The notes under the pieces: model-generated
The model's input: the letters and a program-made list of their open reading frames with translations, nothing else
Databases searched by the model: none
What the model was told of the DNA's origin: nothing
Part shown: piece by piece, positions 1 to 9,126 of the stretch
Position numbering within the stretch: the first letter of the stretch is position 1
Layout of the letters: each line of letters starts with the position of its first letter
Assembly: GCF_900114835.1 (NCBI RefSeq)
Contig: NZ_FOUJ01000008.1
Span: forward strand, 1 to 64,000
Direction: 5' to 3'
From: Methanolobus profundi
Lineage (GTDB): Archaea > Halobacteriota > Methanosarcinia > Methanosarcinales > Methanosarcinaceae
Length of the DNA stretch: 64,000 nucleotides
Position numbers and translations under genes: made by a program

Positions 1-282
1 CTTTTAATATCAAGAGCTTTGAGTTTGTTTTTGTGTTTTCAACTTAATATTAACTCTTATAGCTCAGGTTTTGTTCTATTCAGTATGCATGCATTCCACG
101 GTATGTCTACTCTTACCTTCCATCTGCATAGACAATATCATTAGAATAGGGGGGTATTGCAGGGTTGACATTCATATCGAAGTCTACCTTTTGTAGGGTA
201 TTGCTTTACCGATAATAAGCATATTTTAATAATGATCCTGCGTGAAAAAGGCACTAAAATAAAGGATCTATTTTGCCCTATA
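1..282. other. Left-edge intergenic region
   Basis: This AT-rich stretch lies between the window edge and the terminator of the first gene. I see no convincing gene in it: the only open frame of any length here (plus strand from 232) runs into the 3' end of the opposing surface-protein gene and has no ribosome binding site. Regulatory elements of a gene to the left of the window may lie here but cannot be identified. Confidence 0.5.
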
Positions 283-319
283 AAAAAAGAGGTAGCACCC
301 CGAATAACTTATCCGGGGT
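283..319 (-). terminator. Hairpin plus T-run after the lectin/PKD gene
   Basis: Read on the minus strand, the stop codon at 340 is followed by a 6-bp stem (ACCCCG at 297-302 with CGGGGT at 314-319) and then by a T-run (complement of the A-run near 283-288). A stem followed by T's just past a stop codon fits a transcription terminator; archaea often need only the T-run. Confidence 0.6.
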
Positions 320-339
320 CTGATACAAAAAAGGTCTGG

Positions 340-3231
340 TCACAACCGTTCATTTTCTTCATTATTTCTTCTTTTGATCAAAATAATGAAGAAACCTGCT
401 ACAATAAGCAGTGCAAGTAGTCCGAGAACCTTTAATGTACTGCTCTCTTCTCCGTGTGATCCGTCATGTCCCAAATCTGATCCATCTGGATCTTCCATGG
501 AAGCTGAAATTCCATTGCCATCTGATATCCCGGTGGACACAGGTTCAACTATATCTGTATCTTCTGAACTGACCATCTCAGCTGCTGTCTCCTCTACAGT
601 TTCATCATCACTCCAGAACAGGAGTTTCTTAAGATAATATGGCATTCCATCGCTTTCGGAGGTAGACGATGAACTGTATTGATAGTTACATGTGACAGCA
701 AATGGTGAGTATCCGGAAATATTCCTTACAATGAAGTAGGAGTATGTTCCATCATTACCTGTAAGTTCAGGTGTGTACGCTTCCCACTGTGGATTGGACC
801 AGTGCCTGAGGTATACGGTATTGATGATCAGGCTTCCTCCATCCTTTGTATTGAGTACTCTGAACTCTATGCTGCGGTTGTTGCTTCCATCATTGACCAG
901 TGTCTCGTTGTTGAAACCAATATCGAAATACTGGTATATTGAAGAGGCAGGGAAATCGATACTTGAACTGTTGATCGAAGAAGTGTTCAGTACTTCCACC
1001 TTGATCTGTATACCCGTGGTGTTGTTTCCTGTATTGAATGATGTTGAAATTATACTGCATGCAAGACCGTTACAATCTCTCTCATTGTTGTTTGTCGTGT
1101 TGAAGCGCAAGTACTTGTCACTGCCATTTATCGTAATATCTGGTGTGGTATTGATCATTATCTCAATGTCATCTCCACTTTCAGATGAATTAGTGATCGT
1201 CCATTCCCAGGAATGTGTGTCTGTCCTTCCAATGCTTTCGTTACTGGTCTGAACGGACACATTATATATCTCCATAAAGAAATTACTCTGGCTGAAGTAC
1301 TGGCTGCTGTTGATCAGACAATAGGATACAAGGGACGAATCATTTGTGTTATTGAACAATGTGGCGCCTGTTCCGTTTACAGGATTTCCGTCAACGAGCC
1401 ATACAAAGCTTGAGTAAAGAGTGCTCTGAATACTGAAATTCAGTTCTTCTCCATATGCTGATATTGCTGATGTGTTCTCAGGTGAGTATGTATTGATCGG
1501 TTCATCCGCACATCTGATATTGAAAAGGCTTGAAGATGTCCCGTTGCTGTTCTGTACTGTGAGGTTTACTGTGTAGTTACCAGATGTGAACATGTGCGTA
1601 GTGTTACTGTCAGTTGTATTACTTCCATCACCGAAGTCCCAGTTCCAGTCCGTTACAAGTCCGGATGAGTTGTCGGTGAAATTAACTGTAAGCGGACTTA
1701 TTCCTCTGCTTACGTTAACATTAATATCGGCGATCGGCAGGATGGACACGTTCATATGTACATTCTCTGTGTTGTTCACATGTCCGAAATTATCGGCAAA
1801 ACTACAGTTATAGGTCATTGAACTTACCAGTGTACCGGAATTGCTTGCAGGGATAGAAATGTTATATGAATAGTTCCCTGAATCAAAGGTCATTTCATAT
1901 TCCTGTCCATCCACTGTTATATTGCACCAGTCCACTCCGGCGATATCAGTGACATTTATCTCTACGGTAACAGTCTCTCCTGTACTACCATTAAGGACTT
2001 TCTCGACCCAATTATGGTCAGGTCCGCTTGAATCTATTGTAAATGTGACATCTCTTGCTGATGAGTTATCCTGTGTATCATTCGCATATACACGGAACAT
2101 AGCATTTTCAGTATCATCCTGGGGTAAAGTGTAAGCCATGCTTGTGCTTGTCAAAAGACTTCCGATCTGAGCCCAGCTTCCATTGAAGAGCCACAGGTCG
2201 TATTTCACACTGTCACCTTCCACATCTGTGGACGAACCCCATGATACTGTCATAGAGCTTCCACCCTGTTTGATCTGTCCGCTTGTTGGTGATGTGAATG
2301 CTCCTGGGGTTGTTGGTGCATCATTTACTGACGTAACGCTCACAGTAACTGTGGTTGATAATTGTGGTGATTCATCACCTGCCATTCCGCCATATTCGAC
2401 AAAATAACCTGTTATTGGGTCGGTATAACCTGAATAGTAATCGTTCCATTCTCCATTTACAAGTAAGTGGGCACAGTCTTCACCATATGACAGATATGCA
2501 TCATTTGGCTCTCCACTTGCCCAATTTTCGTATGCTAATGCAGAACCAGCGTAGTTACCACTCCAAAATTGAGTTCCTGCTTCAGGTCCGGTTACCCATT
2601 TCCACACTCCTTCAGTGTCTGCATCACTTGCTCCTATCCATGCCTGTCCTTGTATTTTAGAACTGATGAAAGTGTTCTCTGCTGCAGATGTAATTGTTGC
2701 AAGATATCCCTGTAATCCTTCCAGTTCCCTGCTTGCAGCAGCAGTTTCTGCTGCTGTCCATGAAATATGGGAACTTGCCACGTATTCATAATAGTGGCCT
2801 GTATCTTCTAAATATAATGTATTTCCTCCCAGGACAAAGGTGATCTTTCGGTTTGCAGTGTTTGGTTCCTCGTTTGTATTCTCGTACCTTACATTTCTGA
2901 AGGCAGCCTGATATGCTGCTGGAGTTGTGCTGTCGGAAGACAATGTCAGTACTCCTGTAGAGGTGTCAAATGATCCTGATATGCCACTTGTTGTGTCATA
3001 TCTTAGATAGTCCTGTCCGGAGACATAACCATCTCCTATGTATACTTTAGCTGAAGAGTAAGTAGACTCGCTGCCGGTGATCGTCAGTCCGGGGTCTATA
3101 TACATGTCATCATTTTCAGTATAAGTTGCAGTACTGCTCGAAGCAGTCAATGTAGTTACTGCTTGTGCAACAGGCGTGAAGGCCACACATGATATTAATA
3201 GTAATGTGGCAATAATAATTGATCTGTGCAT
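340..3231 (-). CDS. Secreted C-type lectin/PKD surface protein
   Basis: Large (963 aa) predicted cell-surface adhesin or envelope protein. It has an N-terminal signal peptide (about 1-25). A C-type-lectin-like domain at about 139-280 shows WIGASD, the acidic GEPND sequence and a WND before the final Tyr strand. An FN3-like segment follows (about 295-395), then a PKD domain (about 497-567, with WDFGDG), then a region resembling the PGF-pre-PGF module ending in SGYSPFAV, and an acidic linker. A C-terminal membrane helix (about 925-955) ends in a basic KRRN tail. It is rich in N-glycosylation sequons. The start at 3231 is preferred over an ATG 17 codons upstream because GAGAGGAG lies just before it and it opens a clean signal peptide. 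Carbohydrate binding is inferred from the lectin fold; the ligand is unknown. It stands alone, with a TATA-like CATATAAAG near 3287. Confidence 0.8.
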   Translation of the reverse strand: MHRSIIIATLLLISCVAFTPVAQAVTTLTASSSTATYTENDDMYIDPGLTITGSESTYSSAKVYIGDGYVSGQDYLRYDTTSGISGSFDTSTGVLTLSSDSTTPAAYQAAFRNVRYENTNEEPNTANRKITFVLGGNTLYLEDTGHYYEYVASSHISWTAAETAAASRELEGLQGYLATITSAAENTFISSKIQGQAWIGASDADTEGVWKWVTGPEAGTQFWSGNYAGSALAYENWASGEPNDAYLSYGEDCAHLLVNGEWNDYYSGYTDPITGYFVEYGGMAGDESPQLSTTVTVSVTSVNDAPTTPGAFTSPTSGQIKQGGSSMTVSWGSSTDVEGDSVKYDLWLFNGSWAQIGSLLTSTSMAYTLPQDDTENAMFRVYANDTQDNSSARDVTFTIDSSGPDHNWVEKVLNGSTGETVTVEINVTDIAGVDWCNITVDGQEYEMTFDSGNYSYNISIPASNSGTLVSSMTYNCSFADNFGHVNNTENVHMNVSILPIADINVNVSRGISPLTVNFTDNSSGLVTDWNWDFGDGSNTTDSNTTHMFTSGNYTVNLTVQNSNGTSSSLFNIRCADEPINTYSPENTSAISAYGEELNFSIQSTLYSSFVWLVDGNPVNGTGATLFNNTNDSSLVSYCLINSSQYFSQSNFFMEIYNVSVQTSNESIGRTDTHSWEWTITNSSESGDDIEIMINTTPDITINGSDKYLRFNTTNNNERDCNGLACSIISTSFNTGNNTTGIQIKVEVLNTSSINSSSIDFPASSIYQYFDIGFNNETLVNDGSNNRSIEFRVLNTKDGGSLIINTVYLRHWSNPQWEAYTPELTGNDGTYSYFIVRNISGYSPFAVTCNYQYSSSSTSESDGMPYYLKKLLFWSDDETVEETAAEMVSSEDTDIVEPVSTGISDGNGISASMEDPDGSDLGHDGSHGEESSTLKVLGLLALLIVAGFFIILIKRRNNEENERL

Positions 3232-3644
3232 AAATTCCTCTCCTCTCTGAATTATGTATTTGGTTAATGTGAAAAAAATCAATGTCTTTATATGGCATCA
3301 AGTACCATGCTTATTATTTATCCATATTTATTTTTATCTTTAAATTAATAAAGGTATTTTAATCTTTCCGTAAATTGATCACAGAAGTTATTCTCGTGCA
3401 CTCTTTGCATGGTATTAGCAATGCATCGAATAATTTGTGATATTAAAAATGCAGATCAGGATGGCGTAAATAAACAATATTTGCCAAAAATCGAGAATAT
3501 GGTGGAATATATACTCCATAAAATTGATCTTATCTCTTAAGGTGATCGATGCACAGCTCATCAATTATATGCCTGCACAAATAATTATTTCTAAAAAAGA
3601 GAACATTTAGCTGCTATCCTCGGACAGCAGCTTAAAAAAAAGAA
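3232..3644. other. Intergenic region with a promoter and a T-run terminator
   Basis: The left part holds the minus-strand promoter of the lectin/PKD gene (TATA-like element about 3285-3296). The right part holds a T-run on the minus strand (about 3634-3644) directly after the stop of the citrate-synthase-like gene, a plausible archaeal terminator. Next to it is a 7-bp inverted repeat (AGCTGCT at 3609-3615, AGCAGCT at 3626-3632). I see no gene in the remaining AT-rich sequence. Confidence 0.5.
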
Positions 3645-4991
3645 TTAGTCTATGGTATCATGCATGCGAGGTTTGATCTCATTTAGACCACTTGACTCGC
3701 TTTCATCACCATTCTCATCATGATCTCTGCGATGCATTTCCTTGCTGACCATCTGGTTGAACATGAAGTACTTCTTCACGTATGCCATGATCTCTTCATC
3801 GGATATGCAGGAAACCCTCTTTTCATCATTATAGAGCTTCTGGATATCTGTCTGGATCGCTCTGAGACGTTTATCGTTCTTATCGATCTCGATATTAACT
3901 TCCAGCAGTTCGTTCAGTGTTTCCTGGACCTTATATCTGAGTACTTCGATGCCTGATGAATCACCGATAAGGAATATCCTCTTTCCACCAACGATCTCAG
4001 GTGGGTATGGCTCGTAGGTGAACGGATTCTTGATAACACCGGCAGAGTGGATGCCTGATTCATGGGCGAACACGTTGTTACCTACAACAGACTTGTTCCT
4101 TGGTATACGGATACCGATCTCATCCTGCATGAACTTTGAGAACTCTACGATAGAATCAAGGTTATACTTGTCAAATCCTTCGATACGCCTTGCCAGGAAC
4201 AACAGAAGCTTCTCCATTTCAGCATTACCTGCCCTTTCTCCTATTCCTAAGAATGTAACGTTGGACCAGTTTGCACCGTGCCAGTAGCCTGCAATAGAGT
4301 TAGCGACTGCAAGGCCGAAATCATCATGGCAGTGGGTCTCGATGTTCTTGACATTGAGCTCATCCTTCAGGTACTTTGTGATCATTGGTATTCCAAATGG
4401 CTCGTCAACACCTTCAAAAGGTATACCGAACCCGATGGTATCACAGATACGAATAGTACAGTCAGGATCGATGTCCATTATCTTCTTGATAAGCGGGAAT
4501 GTAAAATCGTAATTGTCTGCACGGGTCATATCTTCGATATGAGCCCTGGTACGAAGGCCATGGTCCACTGCATACTGGAGTGCATTGAGATATTTCTCCT
4601 CAGCTGTCTCACGGGTCAGTCCCATCTTATCGATTATGTGCGGGTCTGATACTGACATCAGGACACCGGTTTCCTCGATACCGTCAATGTTGAGTACCAT
4701 ATCAATATCAGCAGGATTAGCACGTGCCCATCCGGTGATCTCCGGGAATTCATATCCCTGATCCATCATGAGCTTGATAGCCTTTCTGTCCCTTTCGTTG
4801 TACACGAATGACTCAAGTTTCTCTATTCCTATCTGATGCAGGTAGTTATATATCTGGAACTTCTGCTGACTCTTCATAACAATACCGGGCATCTGTGCCC
4901 CGTCCCTGATAGTGCTGTCACTGATAGATACTTCCTGCCCCAGAGGCAATTTTATTTTTGGAAGATCATCATAATCCTTGTATATTTTCAT
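3645..4991 (-). CDS. Re-citrate synthase-like enzyme (DRE-TIM aldol synthase)
   Basis: 448-aa member of the isopropylmalate/homocitrate synthase superfamily, which condenses acetyl-CoA with a 2-oxo acid. The DSTIRDGAQ loop near the N terminus (metal and substrate site), the HCHDD metal motif and NVFAHESGIHSAG are all visible. The block GYEFPEITGWARA followed by ETGVLMSVSD resembles the Re-type citrate synthase of Clostridium kluyveri more than LeuA or homocitrate synthase, as far as I recall that sequence. Methanosarcinaceae run a partial oxidative TCA branch to 2-oxoglutarate, so citrate formation is a sensible role, but the substrate is inferred. The start is ATG 4991 with AAGGAGG eight bases upstream; an ATG 14 codons earlier lacks a site. 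A charged tail (about 425-448) follows the catalytic barrel. Alternative: another acyl-CoA/2-oxoacid condensing enzyme. Confidence 0.6.
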   Translation of the reverse strand: MKIYKDYDDLPKIKLPLGQEVSISDSTIRDGAQMPGIVMKSQQKFQIYNYLHQIGIEKLESFVYNERDRKAIKLMMDQGYEFPEITGWARANPADIDMVLNIDGIEETGVLMSVSDPHIIDKMGLTRETAEEKYLNALQYAVDHGLRTRAHIEDMTRADNYDFTFPLIKKIMDIDPDCTIRICDTIGFGIPFEGVDEPFGIPMITKYLKDELNVKNIETHCHDDFGLAVANSIAGYWHGANWSNVTFLGIGERAGNAEMEKLLLFLARRIEGFDKYNLDSIVEFSKFMQDEIGIRIPRNKSVVGNNVFAHESGIHSAGVIKNPFTYEPYPPEIVGGKRIFLIGDSSGIEVLRYKVQETLNELLEVNIEIDKNDKRLRAIQTDIQKLYNDEKRVSCISDEEIMAYVKKYFMFNQMVSKEMHRRDHDENGDESESSGLNEIKPRMHDTID

Positions 4992-5240
4992 TCCATACCT
5001 CCTTTGTATAGATCTTGTGATCCCGGAACGCATATCCTATGCAAAAATGAGTCAATATCAAATATTGATGTCTAACTGGAAAGCGATCAAACTCCGGGTA
5101 ATTATCTTTATTGAAAGATGAACTCCATCTATTATAGGCAAACTTCTACTTAAAATGTCCTTTCGTTATCTGTAATTTAATAATTTTCTTGAGATGTGAG
5201 TGACAATAAACCTTTAAATCTTTATAATTTAAATTAGTAC

Positions 5241-5753
5241 ATGATTCATATGTGGAGCACATTACTCAGGAAGTTCGAAAAATATCCGGCCCAGCAAAAG
5301 GTCCTGAAGGTCCTTTTTGAAAGAGGTTTCCAGGTAAACGATGAAGGCAAGGTGACCTCAGGCGCAATAGAGATAGCCCACACACAACTTGCCAGAGAAG
5401 CAGGTGTTGACAGGCGTGTTGTTGATTCCACCACGGAGGTCATCCTTTCAGATGACCAGTTGAAAAAGATCTTCCAGAATGTAAGGTCCATACCATTTCT
5501 TCGTGATGTAGCCCCTCTTCTTGGTCAGGGTGTTGTTATAATCACTCCTGATGATGCATCACACAAGGGTATAATCTCAGAGGTATCCACAGTGATCGCA
5601 AAGCATAATATCAGTATCAGGCAAGCTGTATCAGATGACCCGTTCTTCACTAACGAGCCTAAGCTCACCATAATAACAGATACCAAGGTCCCTGGAAGTA
5701 TTGTAGAAGAATTGCTCAAACTGGATTCAGTAAAGGGTGTCAGTATCTATTGA
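5241..5753 (+). CDS. ACT-domain protein, predicted amino-acid-metabolism regulator
   Basis: 170-aa cytoplasmic protein. The N-terminal half looks helical and could be a small winged helix (about 10-75, with LAREAGVDRRVVDSTTEVI). The C-terminal half (about 95-170) is an ACT-like beta-alpha-beta domain of the kind that binds amino acids. It matches the conserved archaeal family annotated as a predicted regulator of amino acid metabolism. It is divergent from the citrate-synthase-like gene, with a short shared promoter region (TATAATTTAAAT about 5222-5233). With that TATA element so close, the mRNA is probably leaderless; ATG 5241 and ATG 5250 are both possible starts. Effector and targets cannot be read from sequence. 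Confidence 0.65.
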   Translation: MIHMWSTLLRKFEKYPAQQKVLKVLFERGFQVNDEGKVTSGAIEIAHTQLAREAGVDRRVVDSTTEVILSDDQLKKIFQNVRSIPFLRDVAPLLGQGVVIITPDDASHKGIISEVSTVIAKHNISIRQAVSDDPFFTNEPKLTIITDTKVPGSIVEELLKLDSVKGVSIY

Positions 5754-5772
5754 AGCCCTCTTCTATCTTTTC

Positions 5773-6975
5773 CTAAAGAACAGCCTTTGCAAAGGCACGG
5801 AACACCTTTAACATATGCACCGAACGTGAAGGGTGCAGCATCTTTTTTATCAGTATGGATGGATGGTCCATGTCGCCATAGCGTGTGATGGTGTCAAGAA
5901 TAGCTGGATCGTTCATGGACCCTATCAGCTCATCGAGCTCACTGTCCTCAAGTCCACCTATGAAATTATGTATCCTCATTCCCATGGAAAGTTCCTTTCC
6001 TATCTTTCCACGCCATCTTTTATCATATTCCGAAAGGAAGTTCGAAGAACTATTTTCCTCAGAAACAGCTTTTGCAGCAACCTCTCCTGCTATCTTTGCG
6101 CAGACAGCACCGGTGTATATTCCTCCACCTGATGTTGGCTTGACCTGACCAGCAGCATCTCCTACCACAATCACACCGTCAGAATATGTCTTTTCAAGAG
6201 GTCCAAGTGGTATCCCGCCCATTACAAGGTCCAGTTTACCTCCACCATATCTCGAGGCTACATGCTTGTTATTTATCAGTAATTCTTCCAGGACCTCATG
6301 GGCATTGATGCCATATTTTGGGTCAACTGCCATCCCTACTCGTGAAATACTTTCATTCACAGGTACTGTCCATCCAAAGAATCCAGGAACCTGTGATCCT
6401 ACGAACAGTTCCACAAAATCAGTATCATCTGAGCGATACGGGACCTCTGCCTGGATTCCCGGAAGTACTTTGCTCACATTACCAAGACCTGCCATCTTTG
6501 CTATCCTGCTACGAACACCATCTGCTGCGATGATCACATTAGCCTCAATTGTCTCAGTTCTTCCTTCTCTAATTACAGACAATCTCTGTATCTTGCCGGA
6601 TGTTTCGATGCCAGTAGCTCTGGTATTCAGCCATAGGTCCACATCTTCTCCAAGTGCCATCGCTCCGAGCTGGCGGTCGAACATCTTTCTGGAAACAACA
6701 TATGCTTTTGTCTTCTTTCCATCAATGGGCAGACGGTCACCATTCATAGGGTGTACGAATGCTCCTCTGACCGAGTTGAACACAAAGTCATCAGATGGCT
6801 CTACGTCGCATTCACTGACCGCTCTTGTGCTTAATAATCCGGTGCATCCTACGGGGCTGCCAATTGAAGAGTGGTCCTCTACCATCAATGTCCTGGCACC
6901 GTTCATGGCGGCATATCTTGCTGCTGTGGAACCGATGGGTCCGGCTCCTACAACTATAACATCATATCTTTTCAT
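5773..6975 (-). CDS. Geranylgeranyl reductase family flavoprotein
   Basis: 400-aa FAD-dependent oxidoreductase. A Rossmann dinucleotide motif (VVGAGPIGSTAA) lies at the extreme N terminus. A GG-type second FAD motif (GVIVVGDAAGQVKPTSGGGI) sits near residue 280, and GCTGLLS near 50 is typical of geranylgeranyl reductases. In methanogens these enzymes saturate the isoprenoid chains of archaeol lipids or related prenyl substrates; which substrate applies here is not evident. Several paralogues usually occur per genome. The start at 6975 puts the dinucleotide motif at the usual place and leaves one base after the upstream HAD gene; an ATG at 6993 would overlap that gene. The two genes are probably co-transcribed. 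Confidence 0.75.
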   Translation of the reverse strand: MKRYDVIVVGAGPIGSTAARYAAMNGARTLMVEDHSSIGSPVGCTGLLSTRAVSECDVEPSDDFVFNSVRGAFVHPMNGDRLPIDGKKTKAYVVSRKMFDRQLGAMALGEDVDLWLNTRATGIETSGKIQRLSVIREGRTETIEANVIIAADGVRSRIAKMAGLGNVSKVLPGIQAEVPYRSDDTDFVELFVGSQVPGFFGWTVPVNESISRVGMAVDPKYGINAHEVLEELLINNKHVASRYGGGKLDLVMGGIPLGPLEKTYSDGVIVVGDAAGQVKPTSGGGIYTGAVCAKIAGEVAAKAVSEENSSSNFLSEYDKRWRGKIGKELSMGMRIHNFIGGLEDSELDELIGSMNDPAILDTITRYGDMDHPSILIKKMLHPSRSVHMLKVFRAFAKAVL

Positions 6976-6976
6976 G

Positions 6977-7687
6977 TCAGCTTCTATTTCCATTCTGTAT
7001 TATTGTGAGCAATTCCCTGAACGCATTTATTGTATGGTCAGGTCTTTCCATTGCCTGCACGTTATCATCAGGGTGGCTGTAATCGCCATATAATGCATGT
7101 ACAGTTACCATTCCGATCTGTTTGGAGGGGATGATGTCTCTTCTGAGACTATCTCCTACATAAAGCGTCTCGTAGGCTTTGAGGCCCATGGAGTCCAGTG
7201 CATAGGTAAATGGTTCATGGGATGGTTTCTTGTGTCCTGTCATATCATAGGTGAAAAGTGAATCGAAACATCCACAGAGGCCTACCTTTCTGAGGCGTTT
7301 GCTGGCATTGTTCTTATCAGCATCAGTCAGTATTCCAATACTGAGCTCCATTTCCTTCAGGTCGAGCATTGTATCCTTCACACCTGGATAGAGTTCGATA
7401 GTGCTTATCTTCTCCCTTTCGTATATGGCGCAGCAATCGTTGAACATCTGTTCCGAGTACATATCATATTCTATCAGATAATCGCTGATATTCTCAAGGT
7501 CTTCAAACCCGTATTTCTTCCTGCGGAAATAGGATAACAGTTCATGAGCTTCTCCTTTTCCGATGAATTCCACAATGGCAGTGCAGGCAGTTATTTTTGC
7601 TTCTATGAAGTCAAAAAGGGTGTTATCCATGTCGAATATAACGCCTTTTAACTCACCTGTCATTATCGTGCCGTCCATTATTCTCAT
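6977..7687 (-). CDS. HAD-superfamily hydrolase
   Basis: 236-aa haloacid-dehalogenase-type phosphatase. Motif I is FDMDNTLFDF (nucleophile Asp), motif II is GILTDAD, motif III is the Lys of TGHKKPSHEPF, and motif IV is VGDSLRRDI. The helical cap between motifs I and II is of the C1 type. The substrate is unknown; phosphoglycolate- or nucleotide-type phosphatases have this layout. It lies one base ahead of the geranylgeranyl-reductase-family gene. Three in-frame ATGs (7687, 7678, 7660) could start it; GAAGATGAG before 7687 is a weak site. Confidence 0.75.
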   Translation of the reverse strand: MRIMDGTIMTGELKGVIFDMDNTLFDFIEAKITACTAIVEFIGKGEAHELLSYFRRKKYGFEDLENISDYLIEYDMYSEQMFNDCCAIYEREKISTIELYPGVKDTMLDLKEMELSIGILTDADKNNASKRLRKVGLCGCFDSLFTYDMTGHKKPSHEPFTYALDSMGLKAYETLYVGDSLRRDIIPSKQIGMVTVHALYGDYSHPDDNVQAMERPDHTINAFRELLTIIQNGNRS

Positions 7688-7844
7688 CTCATCTTCAAGG
7701 GTATAATGCTCTCCCTCGGTCGGAATTATGCAGCATTCATATATCAGCTATTCGTCTGCTGAAATATTCCAAAAGCAATATTTATATATTATTCTGATAT
7801 ATACAATAAACCTACTATCAAAATGATAGTTACTGAGGGAAACA

Positions 7845-7988
7845 ATGGTTAAACAAATACAGTTAGAAAAGACTGATAACCCAGTGCAGTCCAATTCATC
7901 GACCGCTGATGAATTTGTTGTACGAAGTGAAGAGGATGGGTTCTATTCATCCTGTGGTCAGGCATATATCAGGATCGACAGAAACTGA
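7845..7988 (+). CDS. Small 47-aa protein of unknown function
   Basis: Short open frame starting MVKQIQLEKTD and ending AYIRIDRN. It is preceded by GAGGGA seven bases before the ATG. Strong TATA-like sequences (about 7770-7795) lie 50-75 bases upstream. The protein is hydrophilic, with one Cys in SSCGQAY and no membrane segment. It is the only plus-strand gene between two minus-strand genes, so its promoter and ribosome site are not explained by neighbours. I recognise no family. Confidence 0.45.
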   Translation: MVKQIQLEKTDNPVQSNSSTADEFVVRSEEDGFYSSCGQAYIRIDRN

Positions 7989-8063
7989 ACATTGAAGTTT
8001 TAATGATCTCTATTTTTCTGATAATAGTTCCTACTTTCCATTTTTTGCTGGATCTTCTGTTTT

Positions 8064-8906
8064 TCAGGTGATCTTTTCAGATCTGTCCTTGTAATGGTCG
8101 AAAAGTTCCTTTCCCCATAAGATGGCAGAGTCCTCGGAACTTGATATCGTAGTACTATCGTATTTCCCCTGATTTCCGGGAAGTGCCATTGAGAAAAATT
8201 TTTCACTTACAATTAGGTCCAGAGGCCTGACCTGTCCTTTATAGACAAAGATGTTGGACCTTTCATCTTTGAACAGGTTGTTGATATCTTTCTCGTATTC
8301 TTTTTTCAGCGATGCGAATATCGGATTGTCTGTCAGTAATATATTGTGATTCTGTGGGATCTCTCCTCTTATGGTCCTGTAGACATCCTCTGTAATTATG
8401 AGATCGAGCATGGTTCCCTTTTCCATGAGCCCTGAGTATATTATAAGCTGTGCCGGGTGATGCACTGGAATAAATGCCATTATCCTTTCAGAACCATCTA
8501 TTCTCTGCAACATGTCTTCCTGTTGTTCGAATATATCAGGCATCTGCGGTTCACATATCTCGCAATTGCTAAGCTCTCCTATCCTGTAGAGAAGTTCATC
8601 TGGAATGGGTCTGAGGTCATGTTTGAGCCAATAGCTCCTGTATCTCTCATGGATCTCGAGGGTTGCCAGGAGATCTTCCATATTTCTCACTATCACTTTT
8701 CCCATGGGTGTGAGGGTGCAGGTTCCCTTATAGTAGGTTATCAGGTCCCATTCGACAAGCTTCTTTATCTGTGGTATCATTGATTTCCAGGGAAAATCAA
8801 AAGCTACCTTTATCTCATCTGAACTCTTTGCTCCATTCTTCAGGAACAATAGTAATTCCTTCCTTTTTTCCGAAAGGAACAATGTATCGATCAGAGACGA
8901 TCGCAT
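8064..8906 (-). CDS. FilR1-type HTH transcriptional regulator
   Basis: 280-aa protein with an N-terminal ArsR-like winged helix (about 5-75: LFLSEKRKELLLFLKNGAKSSDEI then a recognition region around PWKSMIPQIKKL). A C-terminal FilR1/DUF1724 domain (about 125-260: HPAQLIIYSGLMEKGTMLDLI then NIFVYKGQVRPLDLIVSEKFFSMAL) follows. This architecture is abundant in Methanosarcinales. Characterised members (the Msr regulators of Methanosarcina) control methyltransferase genes, while the Methanothrix FilR1 is tied to filament formation; the target here is unknown. A TATA element on the minus strand lies near 8937-8945. A TTCATT-N3-AATGAA inverted repeat (8964-8978) sits just upstream of it and could be an operator. 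Confidence 0.75.
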   Translation of the reverse strand: MRSSLIDTLFLSEKRKELLLFLKNGAKSSDEIKVAFDFPWKSMIPQIKKLVEWDLITYYKGTCTLTPMGKVIVRNMEDLLATLEIHERYRSYWLKHDLRPIPDELLYRIGELSNCEICEPQMPDIFEQQEDMLQRIDGSERIMAFIPVHHPAQLIIYSGLMEKGTMLDLIITEDVYRTIRGEIPQNHNILLTDNPIFASLKKEYEKDINNLFKDERSNIFVYKGQVRPLDLIVSEKFFSMALPGNQGKYDSTTISSSEDSAILWGKELFDHYKDRSEKIT

Positions 8907-9126
8907 GTAAACCCCATTTTCAATTTGCTTTCAAAGGCATATATAGTAATTGGAATATTGTTATTCATTAGGAATGAACATATGATCTGTTACTTTTCCA
9001 ACGCTGTTGTCCTTCTCCACTGATGCTGGAATATTCGTATGCCTGTTGCCATATCATCATGGTTTTGGCTATATCTTTTCAACTGAAAATATATTATGAG
9101 GAAGGGACCTCGGGAGGAATCGTCTA

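Noticed and set aside
6266-7093. Long plus-strand open frame (275 codons)
   Set aside because: It is antisense to the geranylgeranyl-reductase-family gene, has Ser/Pro/Thr-rich shadow composition and no ribosome site.
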